Below, one piece after another: positions 1-11,151 of a stretch of 64,000 bases of DNA. Below the pieces are notes generated by a model. The model was not told the origin of the DNA. It worked only from the letters and a program-made list of their open reading frames with translations, and searched no databases. Made by a program: the position numbers and the translations under genes. The DNA comes from Parapristionchus giblindavisi (Eukaryota; Nematoda; Chromadorea; Rhabditida; Diplogasteridae). Position 1 is the stretch's first letter. Each line of letters starts with the position of its first letter. The stretch lies in assembly GCA_943737045.1 (NCBI GenBank), contig CALSFV010000009.1:1662684-1726683 (forward strand), written 5' to 3'.

Positions 1-298
1 TCGCAGTGAAAGCGCCAGGGGCACAGCTATCTGAACCCATTTATTGTGTGCTTATGTGGTGTGTGTGGTGCAGTGCGTGCAGCGCGTTTTATCAAAAACT
101 GTTTCACGGATGCCTTTGAATCAGAAACTGATTTTTTTCTATTCTAATATAGATTGATCGTGTAGTAGGATACTTTATCATTATTTTATATTATTTATGT
201 AGTCAAAGTTTTAGATTTACACAGTAAAACACAACAACAATGAGAACTAATGGGAAATGAGTTATTACATAGACAATTATAAACAAAGTGTACAATAC

Positions 299-418
299 AT
301 AAACCGAATAAAATGTATCCTAACAGCGTTGTCTGAGTGACGACGTTCTTGAATCACCTTGTAGATGCACCCGATAACTTCCTCAACGGCGAGATTGATG
401 AGGATACGAGCACGCAAC
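299..418 (-). CDS. possible 3'-terminal exon of an unidentified minus-strand gene
   Basis: Read on the minus strand, a TTTGCAG acceptor at about 419-425 is followed by an open frame starting LRARILINLAVEEVIGCIYK. The frame stays open through an Arg/His-rich stretch and stops near 240-300. The amphipathic helix-like composition and the acceptor suggest a real last exon. No upstream exon could be joined with confidence in the next few hundred bases, and the family is not recognised. It could also be a chance open stretch. The remaining sequence in 1-600 shows no other gene or repeat that I can support. Confidence 0.25.
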
Positions 419-611
419 TGCAAATGAGATTGTGACAAGTTTAAGTACATCGTAGAATAAAACTAACGACGCGGAGATCGTGAACAAAGCGTTACAAATA
501 TATAGATATATAAGGAAGAATGAATGAGAGGATAAAAAATGTCCTAATAAGCTCCCAATTTTTAAAAATTCTATATCAAGAATGCGCTTTTCGCGACTAC
601 TTCATTCGGGG

Positions 612-950
612 CCAGAACGGCCATAATTGATCAAATCTTTAAAAACCCACGTGAGGACCTGCGCACTATAGTTCTCAAGGATATGGCAACAAGAAACAAT
701 AATAATTTAAAGATTTAACACAATGATCGAGGATAAGAAGTTGCGGTCAAGGAAAAGTGGTCCAGAGAAGTCATAATTGGGCGAATCACGAAAATCCCAC
801 GTGAGGACCTGCGCAATATGGTTCTCGAGGATATGACATCAAGAAATAATAATTACTTTTAGAATTAACAAAATGATTTAGGAGAAATAACTGTGTTCAG
901 CAGAAAGTGGTCCAGAGAAGGCAGAATTGATGCAATCTCTAAATCCCCCA
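612..950. repeat. diverged tandem repeat, period about 149 bp, about 2.3 copies
   Basis: Successive units share the blocks CACGTGAGGACCTGCGCA, GTTCTC.AGGATATG and AAAGTGGTCCAGAGAAG at a spacing of about 149 bp (anchors near 650, 798 and 900-920). The third unit is incomplete and runs into a C-rich tract at 947-965. No coding potential is evident in the units. Confidence 0.7.
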
Positions 951-1313
951 AAATCCCCCCCCCCGGAAATTGTAAAATTAAGCATTGTGCGTGCGTGTAT
1001 GACATTATGTGACTTTTCCGAAACGTCGCTAAAGTACACCATCCTTCGTGTTCAGATCGCAGTGAGGGGACATCAGGGGACACGCGGGGACACGCCTGTA
1101 GGAAAGGAGAGTGTACACCACTGTAGTAGTTCGTTGAATCTTTCTTCTCGTTAAATGTTGTAGAAATGAAAACTGCAAATAATGAATAATCTACCTAGTG
1201 TATCAAACAGAAAAGACTTACCAGTTCTTACAACAAACAATAACAATAACAACACAAAAAATGAAGAAATTCTGCCACGCAAATCGTTCGCAAATGAGAC
1301 ACACTCGTTATCT

Positions 1314-1420
1314 TACTCAATGGTCTCTTCATTGCGCACACTATTTTTCTGTTCTCTAACAACGAGAGAAGATTGCGCGTCGAAGAGACCATTGAGTGAG
1401 GTTAAACTCCCTTTAATTGA
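1314..1420. mobile_element. MITE family A copy (about 105-bp palindrome)
   Basis: The inverted ends read CTCAATGGTCTCTTC and GAAGAGACCATTGAG around a core with TGCGCACAC and a TTCTGTTCTCTAACAACGAG block. Related copies lie at 34423-34534, 44715-44828 and 59712-59812. The ORFs that cross this region (1182-1691) are not convincing genes. The rest of 950-1950 shows nothing else that I recognise. Confidence 0.75.
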
Positions 1421-3279
1421 CATGCTTATAAAAATACAAAATTTCCGCGATAAAATAATTCAGAAATTGAGTAAAACAACAGACACAATTCTCCTGATGT
1501 TCAAAGTTCACGTCGTAATAAATCGAGGGGATAAAGGTAGGCATACAAAGGGAGGGATCTCTTTTCAACTTGGGGAATCCGTTGTACTGTACGTACAGTA
1601 CATCCCGTACACGGACGTCAAAGCTTGGTGCATTTGCGCACCAGTACTTTTTGTCACCACTCAACATGGAATAAATTGCTCTAAAAAGTAATTCACATCA
1701 CACAGGTCTGAAAATTCATAGGTGTACTATATTGTTGTCTTACAATTAGTCTTAAAAATTACGATTAACATTTCAAGGATGGGAAAATATTCATACGTAA
1801 AAAAATCGATGCGCGGATATGCTTCCCGATGCACGAGAATCTTTGCACAGTTTCCTTACGAAAATATTCGACTGATTCCATCTTTAAAACTTACTACATT
1901 TAATAGCTAACCTATAACACGCTCTCTGAGAAAGTCCACATACATAGGTGCGGTATCGACGAAAAATGAATTTTTCTCTTTTATGTATGATAATTACAGG
2001 CACCATGAGTGTAGTTCACTGGTACTTGGAAATTCCTTCCAATTGAAAATTGGCTTCAGGGGGTGACCACACAACGATTTGGCGCCTTTTCCTAAAAAGT
2101 TTATTTCGAATCCAATCGATGCGGGAGTGCGGGAGTGGGCGCAATCGAATCCTTAGCTAATTCTAAGAAACTATTGTTCGGGTGAGTTTTTTGATCAACG
2201 GTCAACGAAGGCTTGAAATGTAAACTTTCGAAAAATTTTTTACATTAAATTAATTCTCATTATTTTCCCATAGCCCAGTTAAATTTTTTATTTGCTCAAT
2301 ATCTTCTACATATTATATTACACCTTCAGTTTAAAATTCATATTTTTTTTAAAGGTGAAATTTGTAAGCGAATCGTTTTTGTAACGACAAACTGATTTGT
2401 GGTGTGCCCCGACGACGTTTCCAAATCGGCCAATTTGGTAGTTTTAAACAAATTTCACGGCTGTTCTTGTCATGACTGAGGTATACGACTACTCCTCGTC
2501 TTCGGAGTGCACCTGCACGGAATATGTACTGATCACGCTGCTGTTCGTACTTCTCATGAAAGTTTTATACACTTATTCGAATACGAGCTAGCCTGCGAAG
2601 CAGTTACCATACTCACGCCGTTCCGTGCACTTTCTTGACGGTTTTATAGACTGATGACAGAATGAGAGAGCACCTAAATTATGGTGTTTTAACGAGAAAA
2701 TATGGATTAGGTGGGATTTTCATATTTTTTTTACAGCATTCACCTATGCTGTTGTTGCTATAACCATCTTATGAAGATCTACAACGAGGTACTCTCATGG
2801 GGTTCTGGCTGTATGAACAAAGCGGGTTGTAGGGTAAAGTGAAACTCGATGTCTTTCTTTTTTTAAATATTTATTCAATAAATGGTAATGATTAGAGAGT
2901 GAATGGGAACATCGCGCCCGCAACTCCCTCGAGCATCCGGAGCAGCAGGATGCTCCCCATTGATATCCTACTCAATATCGATTTGCTATGTGCTTATTTT
3001 TTAAATGTTTTGCTAAAATAAAAGTAAATAATCAATGATAGTTTTTTAATTTAATTTAATTTATCATACATTGAATAAATGTGACAACAAGTGATAAATG
3101 AATAATGTGAATAATGTTGAGGCGAGGGGGTCGGAGAGAGGGAGGGAAGGATCTCACTGTGTATCGTCGCTTCCAGGTTCAATATATTAGGGTGGAGGAG
3201 GCCCTAAGCGGGAAGAGGACCGCTTTGTGTCAGTAGAGACAGACTGACGTGAACCGGAAGGACAATAACAGGAGAATCC

Positions 3280-6217
3280 TTACAAGTCGATGGAAGGGAG
3301 GCCTAGTTTGAGAAACAAGGCTTGGGGAGGGGAGGATAAAAGTTTAGCTTTTATTATGGGTATTGATTGGGATGGATCGATAATACAATGTAGTTTTGTC
3401 AGGTAACGGGATGTTCTAAGTGCAAAAGATGAACGCATGTTCTCGCGTCTACAACGAGGGATATGAAAAGAGAAAGAGGATACACGACCATGAGTGGGTT
3501 TGAATGTATAGAAGTGACTCGCAGGAAGAGAGATATCACAATGTAGAATTTTTAAGCTCATTACAATGTCAATAACAAGTCTACGATGATATAGAGAATG
3601 AAGAGAGAATAGTGAAAGTCTACAATGGAAAGATGGAGGAGGAAATAAAGTGGGAGAGTGACAACGAAAGTATAACAATCGAGTAAACGTATGATTGACT
3701 TTTTCTAATTGACGAACGAGACCTTTACTAGAGGGGGACCAGACAGGACTAGCATATTCAAGAATGGGCAGGATATAACATTTAAAAGCTCTAATATATA
3801 TTTGTGGTTTAGTACAACCCAAAGATCTGAATAGGATATAAATAAGTGATAAAGCCTTCTTACAAGTTATATCGATATGGGACTTAAAATCAAGATTGGG
3901 GTCTAAATAGACACCAAGGTCACGGGTTGATTCAGAGAAAGGAAGAATTGTAGACGAAATAGTGTAAGGAAGACGAGGGTTGTTTTTGCCTAAGTAAAGA
4001 ACAGTGCACTTTTTGTGTGCCACTGAAAGCTGCCAGTTTGAGCAGTAACTAACTATATTAGATAACCCTTGTGAAACTTGTTCATGGGAGGAAGATGGAG
4101 AGGATGGATCAAAAGTGGAAAACAGTTTGATATCATCAGCAAAAAGACGAAGACCTACTAATGGAAGATTTTTGGTTACCATGGGCAAGTCAGAAATGTA
4201 AATCAAAAATAAGAGAGGACCCAAAACCGACCCTTGTGGCACTCCGGAAGTGACAGCCCTCTCCGAAGAGAGGCTGCTACCTATTCTGACTCTGAAACTC
4301 CGATTGTCTAAAAATGAATTAAACCACGCGAGAAGATTAGCACGAACACCAATGGATTCAAGTTTATACAATAACTTAGAATGTGAGACTGTATCGAATG
4401 CTTTAGAGAGATCAATATAAACAATATCAGTACATAGATTTGAATCGAGTGAGGCACGCCACGATTGAGTACATTCCAAGAGCTGGGATACGGTAGATTT
4501 ACCAGAAACAAAACCAAATTGTTCATTTGGTATAATAGAGTGAATACGACACCAATTAACTAAGCGGGGCTTAATCAAACGTTCCAGGATTTTGGAAGGA
4601 ATAGGAGTGAGAGAAATCGGACGGAATTGGGATACATTTGTTGGAGATGAGACTTTAGGTATGGGGATAATGGTTGAGTGTTTCCATATGCTGGGGATTT
4701 GGCCTTGAGAAATCGATAAATTGAAAATAATGGACAAGGGATAGGAGAGAGAGGAATGGCACTGTTTAAACACGATTGAGGGAATATTATCAGATGGGAG
4801 TGAACAAGAATTGCTGATTTTACGAAGAACATATGATACATCCTGAGGCATAATAATATTCATAGAGAGTGAATGAGAGACAGAGGAATAGAGTGGTGGA
4901 AGGGTAATCATCGGTGATGTACATGGTTTCAAAGTATGATGCCAATGCATCACATTTAGATAGTTCAGAATATAAGGGCTGATTTGCTAAATCATGTAGA
5001 CAACCTATTCTGTACTTATTCTTAATACGGGAGCTGAGATAGGAATAAAATTTATTGCCTTGAAGAGAAGACAATATTTTGTTTTCGCGATTTCTGATAT
5101 ATTTTCTAATTTCCTTTTGGAGGCGAGAGGAAACGGATATAAACTGGGGTCTAACAGGCATGAGGTGAAGCTTATCAAATAGTGTACGCTTATGACGAAT
5201 AAGAGATTGAATGTGTGGTGGGTAATTGTCAAAACTCATGGTAAGTTTGCGTATGGGGACATATTTAGGAAAGAATGAGATCACATGGGTGGTAAATCGG
5301 GTATACAAATCATCCATAGTAAGACAATCCTTAAGTAGGTTGTCCCAATCAGAAAAATACAAAGCATTGTTGAGGAAGTCAAAGTCAGTTTTTATAAAGT
5401 CATAAGATGGAATAGAGATCGGATTATGAAATGGGAATGACAGTGAGAAATGTACTGAAGAATGATCAGATGAGGCGAAAGGAGGCAAGACAATGCAATT
5501 AGAAACAACATCCGGGGTCGAGAAGACAAGATCAAGATAATGAGATAATAATGTAGGCTGAGGAACATGTTGGGTAAGGGAAAGGGACCGTGAAAAATCA
5601 AAAAGGTTCGAAGATTGGCCATTGGTAGAGGGGGTAGGGACGGACCAATCAATATGAAGGTTAAAATCGCCTAATAGAATGAGAGGAGTATCGATTGATA
5701 AAAGAGAAGCGAGACAATCAAATAATGACGAGGAATCAGATGTTGAAGAGTTTGGAGGTCTATATACGAGGACAAGACGAATTGTTGTGAGAGAAGCAGA
5801 ATCAATTATATCTACTGACAAAATATCAGAAGAGGAATCATTGTTCACTGTAACAGGAGTAAGAGACAGATGGTCACGAATCAATAGAGCAACACCACCA
5901 CCACGTCTAGCACGATCTGATCTAATAATACGATAGGGGAAGTGTACTACAAGTTCTGAATCAAGAATACGACTATTCAACCATGACTCAGTAATACAAA
6001 CTACATCAGGGCGAGAAGTGGACAATAAGCAATGCAAATCTGGTAACTTATTGACAATGGAACGTGCATTGAATAAAATACACTTGAGGCTAGTATTGGG
6101 AAGTGGAGAAGAGAAAGATAACTGAGATTGATGGGATGAGGTTGACTGTGGATCAGAGATCAAAGAACAGTTTGGTGATGAAAGTACGGTATTGGGTGGT
6201 GGTGAGGATAGAGACAA
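3280..6217 (-). pseudogene. LINE ORF2: endonuclease plus reverse transcriptase, frameshifted
   Basis: The first segment (6217 to about 4900, 465 residues in its frame) is an APE-type endonuclease. Visible motifs are LFNARSIVNKL, ITESWLN (catalytic Glu), YRPPNS, LLGDFNLHIDW and SSDHSSVHF. The second segment (from about 4950 to 3280) is the RT: FRPISLTPIPSKILE, NEQFGFVSGKST, DLSKAFDTV, SGVPQGSVLGPLLFLIY and the YxDD-equivalent FADDIKLF. The frame changes between the segments at about 4850-4950, where the open frames overlap by about 130 bp. This points to one small indel rather than a designed break. The C-terminal region after the RT is Ser/Leu-rich and ends normally. Expected functions are target nicking and cDNA synthesis during target-primed reverse transcription. 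Confidence 0.9.
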
Positions 6218-6261
6218 AGAGAGTAGAGAAGGCGGGTAAGGATGGGAGAGGCCTAAGGCAC

Positions 6262-7104
6262 CTAGTTTGAAGATAGAGAAGGAGGAAGATTGACTCTCTT
6301 ACCGGTTTTTATGTCGTCCTTATGCCATACTTCGTCTCGATAGAGAACGAAGGGCGACGAGGAGTCAACCTTTCTCAACTCTCTAAGAAGTTCTCTGTAC
6401 TCGGCCTGCTTAATGCGCTCTTCTTTAGTCAGACTCTTTCGCACGAACACACCTTTGAACTGTGCCTTGGTACGAAGTACCTGTCCGTTCTTCAGAGCTG
6501 TCAGAAGGAAAGAGCGAGCAGGAAGGACCACCTTCACCAATCGGGGTCGACCGTCAGACGGTTTACCCATTCGAAAGACAGAGGTGGGCGTGGCTTCCAC
6601 ATCGAGGGCATCCAGCAAGGCACTGATAGCCATACCGTCTGCACTCGATCTCTCAGATGGTGAAAGAGATTGATCAGGTTCAATGAGACCCGAAACAACC
6701 AGGGAACGACCACGAATTTGTGCCTCAACCGAGTCAGAGTAAGAGAGAGATTGGGAGGGTGGAGAGACCAGACTAGATACAGTGGATTGAGTAGAAGAGG
6801 ATTGGATAGGTAGAGGTTGAGTACGAGAGGCAAGCTCCTCTACAAAGGTAGCTAGAAGAGACACAAGCGAAGTGATATTGGACCATAAAGGAGCGGGTAC
6901 AGATGGAGGTCTATCCATCAAAGAGAACTCCATGGCTTTGACCACAGTATCCTGCATCGATGGACGATCCTTCTTAGAAGGGGGTGAGGTAGACATGGAT
7001 GTGGAAGGAGAAGAGGCAAGATGACGACGACGCGACATAGGAATCAGATAAACGACATAGGAATCAGATAAAAGTTCCTTGTATTTACGCTTTCGAGGGA
7101 ACAT
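6262..7104 (-). CDS. LINE ORF1 nucleic-acid-binding protein
   Basis: The product has 280 residues at most. It begins with a basic Ser-rich region containing SRRRHLASSPSTS, then a central variable part, then a C-terminal domain with VVSGLIEP, VFRMGKPSDGRPRLVKVVLP and a charged tail ending near LYRDEVWHKDDI. The VFRxG...RPRLVKV pattern is typical of ORF1 proteins in CR1-like LINEs that bind element RNA. A 20-bp direct duplication of the sequence CGACATAGGAATCAGATAAA at about 7035-7075 gives two in-frame possible starts; the downstream Met (MSRRRH, about 7037) may be the original one. ORF2 starts 45 bp downstream. Confidence 0.8.
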   Translation of the reverse strand: MFPRKRKYKELLSDSYVVYLIPMSRRRHLASSPSTSMSTSPPSKKDRPSMQDTVVKAMEFSLMDRPPSVPAPLWSNITSLVSLLATFVEELASRTQPLPIQSSSTQSTVSSLVSPPSQSLSYSDSVEAQIRGRSLVVSGLIEPDQSLSPSERSSADGMAISALLDALDVEATPTSVFRMGKPSDGRPRLVKVVLPARSFLLTALKNGQVLRTKAQFKGVFVRKSLTKEERIKQAEYRELLRELRKVDSSSPFVLYRDEVWHKDDIKTGKRVNLPPSLSSN

Positions 7105-7117
7105 GATGATTTGAAAA

Positions 7118-7925
7118 ACTAGGATATATTGCGATTTTCGCCAATATTATTCTACTAGAACCTGAAAATGTTTTACTGACAAGCGTAAACGTTGTGTAAC
7201 ATCTGAGTAAATTCGCATATGATTGGTATTGACGAAAAATAGGCTCAATCGAATCCTTGGCTAATTCTAAGAAACTATTTTCAATTAGAGTTTGTCGATC
7301 AGAGATCAACAAACGCTGGAATTCGGGATTTTCAAAAAAAATACGCATTAAATTAATTCTCACTATTTTTTCCCATGGCGAAGTACATTTTATTATTTGC
7401 TTAATAGCTTCTACATATAAATAAATACATATCATAGCACATCTTCAGTTTAAATAGTGTAATTATTTTAAAACTACAAGTTTGTGACCGAATCAATGTT
7501 TATTGTTGTGTACAATTGTGGTGAGGATTACGGTATGATGGCGACATTTCCAAATTGATTTTTTTGGCTTTTCTGTTAGTTTTACGTGCAGTTTTACGTG
7601 TTTTCATCGCAATGACGGATTTCTTTGACTGTCCATCATCTGAATCGGAGAAGAGATGCATCAACCTAATATTTTAATTATAAAAAGAATAATTGTGTAT
7701 AGTAGGGAGCATTGACGCTTAAAGAAACGGATTGCCATCTTCTCCCTTGAATAAAAAATCTGCCGTTGAGGCGAGATAAAGTGAAAAAATCGGAATAATC
7801 GGGGTAAATTGAAATTATCCCAAGAACATATTTTCTCGATACTATACAACGCTTTCGCTTGTCTCAAAAATATTTTCGTGTTTTAGTAGAATAAAATTGG
7901 CGAAAATCGCCCAATATACTAGTTT
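7118..7925. mobile_element. nested foldback inside the 7.2-kb element
   Basis: The sequence AACTAGGATATATTGCGA at about 7118 is mirrored by TCGCCCAATATACTAGTT ending at about 7922, with roughly 75-bp inverted ends. Positions 7222-7600 within it resemble the left arm of the enclosing element (GGTATTGACGAAAAAT, CGAATCCTTGGCTAATTC, ACATCTTCAGTTTAAA) but are diverged and carry a deletion. It may be an older relative that inserted into, or recombined with, the larger foldback. No ORF is convincing. Confidence 0.55.
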
Positions 7926-9202
7926 TTTCACTCGAAAGCAGAAATACAAGTAACTTATTCCATCATTCATTACTTTATTTTAACAAAACGGTAACAAAAC
8001 ATTACATTGATTCCAAATCAATATTGGATAGGGAATATATGAGGAACAGCGGCACTCTTCATCCGGAAGCTCGCTGATGGTGAGTGCGCGACGTTCCCGT
8101 TCACTCTCAAATCATTACTATTTATTGAATATATATAACTATATTTTTAAGACATCGATTCTCGCTGTCTGCAATCATATTAATATTTTAAAGATCAAAG
8201 ATCATTATTCTAGATAGTTCATTGCCTGAATACAAAAATCAAAGATCATAAAAAAATTAAAAATCATAGGTTAACTAGCCAAAGCTCAAGTACAACTCAT
8301 TTTGTTAATAGAAATCAGGAGAGTACCTCGTTGTAGATCTTCATAAGATGGTTGTAGCAGCAACAGCACAGGTGAATGCTGCAAAAAAATATGAAAATCC
8401 CACCTAATCCATATTTTCTCGTTAAAACACCATAATTTAGGTGCTCTCTCATTCTGTCATCAGTCTATAAAACCGTCAAGAAAGTGCACGGAACGGCGTG
8501 AGTATGGTAACTGCTTCGCAGGCTAGCTCGTATTCGAATAAGTATATAAAACTTTCATGAGAAGTACGAACAGCAGCGTGATCAGTACATATTCCGTGCA
8601 GGTGCACTCCGATGACGAGGAGTAGTCGTATACCTCAGTCATGACAAGAACAGCCGTGAAATTTGTTTAAAACTACCAAATTGGCCGATTTGGAAACGTC
8701 GTCGGGGCACACCACAAATCAGTTTGTCGTTACAAAAACGATTCGCTTACAAATTTCACCTTTTAAAAAAAATATGAATTTTAAACTGAAGGTGTAATAT
8801 AATATGTAGAAGATATTGAGCAAATAAAAAAATTACCTGGGCTATGGGAAAATAATGAGAATTAATTTAATGTAAAAATTTTTTCGAAAGTTTACATTTC
8901 AAGCCTTCGTTGACCTTTGATCAAAAAACTCACTCGAACAATAGTTTCTTATAATTAGCTAGCTAAGGATTCGATTGCGCCCACTCCCGCATCGATTGGA
9001 TTCGAAATAAACTTTTTAGGAAAAGGCGCCAAATCGTTGTGTGGTCACCCCCTGAAGCCAATTTTCAATTGGAAGGAATTTCCAAGTACCAGTGAACTAC
9101 ACTCATGGTGCCTGTAATTATCATACTTAAAAGAGAAAAATTAATTTTTCGTCGATACCAAAAAAATTCAGTTGTTGAATTACTCTCAGATAGTGTGTTC
9201 TA

Positions 9203-10745
9203 CAGTACTGGCCAAAAGGTTATGGACTTTTGGTTTTTTCGCCATAACTTTTTTCAATCTCAACCGATCGAGTCCAGGTTTTGCAGGGATTATTTTGAGA
9301 GTGTTTTTGCGTGTCTTACACAAAAACTACCCCGGTTGAGCTCTTCCGGAGAATTTTATCTCGATTTTATCAAAAGTCACAATAATGAGATTTTCGTTTT
9401 CTTCGATTTCTTCGATTTTTTTCACTTATTTTGCCACCAATGTGAGTTATATCGTTTTAAAAGCATGACACGGATTCAAGGGAGCAAGAATATACCGATA
9501 TCCTAGCGAGAACCCATTCGTCGTGGATGTCAGATGGGACTGTCGGAGGCACGCTGTCACAACAGTTCCGAGTGTCTGTTTCGACTATCCAGAAGGTCAT
9601 CAAATTTCAATCCGAGTTCAAACAATAAAGAAGGTTAATGTACGACCTCGCAAGACGATCACGACATCTGATCGTCTGATTACCTGCATCTCGAAGGAGA
9701 AACTGAGGTTCACTACAATGGACATCAAGCGAGCACTAGCGGAGTTTCGCTAAACTGAGGTCGCTAAAGATTCTAAACTTCACTGAAACCTTTTGAATAT
9801 CTCCGCCTTCATAATTATCTTCACAAGTACCAGGGGGTCAACCCCATCTTCAGAGAAGAAACCCCACAACATCAAGGATCCTCCCCCATGCTTCACGGTG
9901 GTCAGCAGGTACTTCACATCCTATCCAGCGCCAACCGGATGACGAACATGACTTATTTCCACCGTACGAATCATCAGACACTTGTTTTCGTCTGAGAATA
10001 AGACCTACTTATATTGTTAGAGACTACAGTGCAAGTGCTCTTTTGCGTATGTGATCCTTGCTTTGCGATTCTTTTCGGAGATCAGCGATTTGTTGACAGG
10101 GTGACGTCATAACATAACCAATTCACAAAAACTATGTTGTACATTGTCCACGGACACCTCAAACATCTTATCAGTCATGTTTAGAAGCTTTAGGCACCTC
10201 AATATAGCGAAACTCCGCTAGTGCTCGCTTGATGTCCATTGTAGTGAACCTCAGTTTCTCCTTCGAGATGCAGGTAATCAGACGATCAGATGTCGTGATC
10301 GTCTTGCGAGGTCGTACATTAACCTTCTTTATTGTTTGAACTCGGATTGAAATTTGATGACCTTCTGGATAGTCGAAACAGACACTCGGAACTGTTGTGA
10401 CAGCGTGCCTCCGACAGTCCCATCTGACATCCACGACGAATGGGTTCTCGCTAGGATATCGGTATATTCTTGCTCCCTTGAATCTGTTTCATGCTTTTAA
10501 AACGATATAATACACATTGGTGGCAAAATAAGTGGAAAAAAATCGAAGAAAACGAAAATCTCATTTTTGTGACTTTTGATAAAATCGAAATAAAATTCAC
10601 CGGAAGCGCTTAACCGGCTTGGTTTTTGTGTAAGACACGTAAAAACACTCTCAAAATAATCCCTGAAAACCTGGACTCGATCGGTTGAGTTTGAAAAAAG
10701 TTATGGCGAAAAAACCAAAAGTCCATAACCTTTTGGCCAGTACTG
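9203..10745 (-). mobile_element. Tc1-like element with HTH-coding long inverted arms, defective
   Basis: The termini CAGTACTGGCCAAAAGG and its reverse complement are flanked by TA at 9201-9202 and 10746-10747, the Tc1/mariner signature. The inverted arms are long (about 9203-9770 and 10175-10745). Each encodes the same Tc1 DNA-binding region with RPRKTITTSDRLI and DIKRALAEFR. The loop, read on the minus strand, holds the start of the DDE domain: VLFSDENK with the first catalytic Asp, then KHGGGSLMLWGFFS. The second Asp and final acidic residue are missing, replaced by the inverted arm. It is therefore non-autonomous. Confidence 0.88.
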
Positions 10746-10747
10746 TA

Positions 10748-11150
10748 TAATAATAATAAAAAAAATGACGACATACAAACCCGTCAACGATAATACACGA
10801 AAGCAATATACGGCAGTAACTCGAAAAAAACTCTCACAGTAATTCTCTCCGAATTGTTGGCCGCACTAAAATTGCGGTGTAATATTTTCAGCATTTTTAA
10901 AATAAACTAATTTGGTCGCGGTCTAAAGTTGAACGATTATTTTGGTGGTTAACCTTTATTTTAAAGCTTAAATTTACCCAAAGCTTGGCCTAACTTTGTG
11001 ACATAACAGCCCCACTTCGAACCAAAATGATTTCTAAATCACCAAATTAATTGCTCAACTTTCAAATGAGTCTTGTTCGGTATTTAGAAAATTTTTAGTG
11101 TCAACGATCAAAATATTGGCCCCACTAAAATTGCGAGTTTTTTTATACAT
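10748..11150. other. AT-rich spacer with a short direct repeat
   Basis: The block ACTAAAATTGCG, preceded by TTGGCCGC or TTGGCCCC, occurs at about 10857-10877 and 11115-11136 in the same orientation. Between them is a weak inverted relationship (CTAATTTGGT near 10908 and ACCAAATTAA near 11041). No gene or recognised element was seen. Confidence 0.35.
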
Positions 11151-11151
11151 A

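Larger units (their letters stand above)
3050..7110 (-). mobile_element. CR1-like non-LTR retrotransposon, nearly complete, one frameshift
   Basis: On the minus strand this element has ORF1 (7104-6262), then ORF2 (6217-3280) with an apurinic-type endonuclease followed by reverse transcriptase. A short 3' UTR follows and ends in an ATTAA-type simple repeat at about 3045-3065. The two-ORF layout, the APE endonuclease and the RT motifs place it in the CR1/L2/Rex group; the exact clade is an inference. It sits inside the loop of the 1952-9159 foldback and must have inserted after that palindrome formed. One frameshift in ORF2 makes this copy probably inactive. Confidence 0.85.
1952..9159. mobile_element. 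7.2-kb foldback element with inverted arms of about 1.1 kb
   Basis: The left end GGTATCGACGAAAAAT (1952) is mirrored by ATTTTTCGTCGATACC (to 9159). The two arms match as inverted repeats over most of 1952-3040 and 7960-9159, including the AAAGGCGCCAAATCG block near 2085 and 9025 and the AACGGCGTGAGTATGG block near 2610 and 8495. The arms hold no convincing ORF. The interior carries a CR1-like LINE (about 3050-7110) and a smaller nested foldback (7118-7925). No clear target-site duplication is visible at the outer ends. Non-autonomous foldback DNA transposon is the best description; the superfamily is unknown. Confidence 0.75.

Noticed and set aside
1182..1691. 169-codon plus-strand ORF
   Set aside because: It runs through a MITE A palindrome and low-complexity Asn codons and has no family motif or intron signals.
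9523..9753. Second Tc1 HTH ORF as an independent gene
   Set aside because: It is the inverted duplicate of the arm at 10171-10434 and belongs to the same element.
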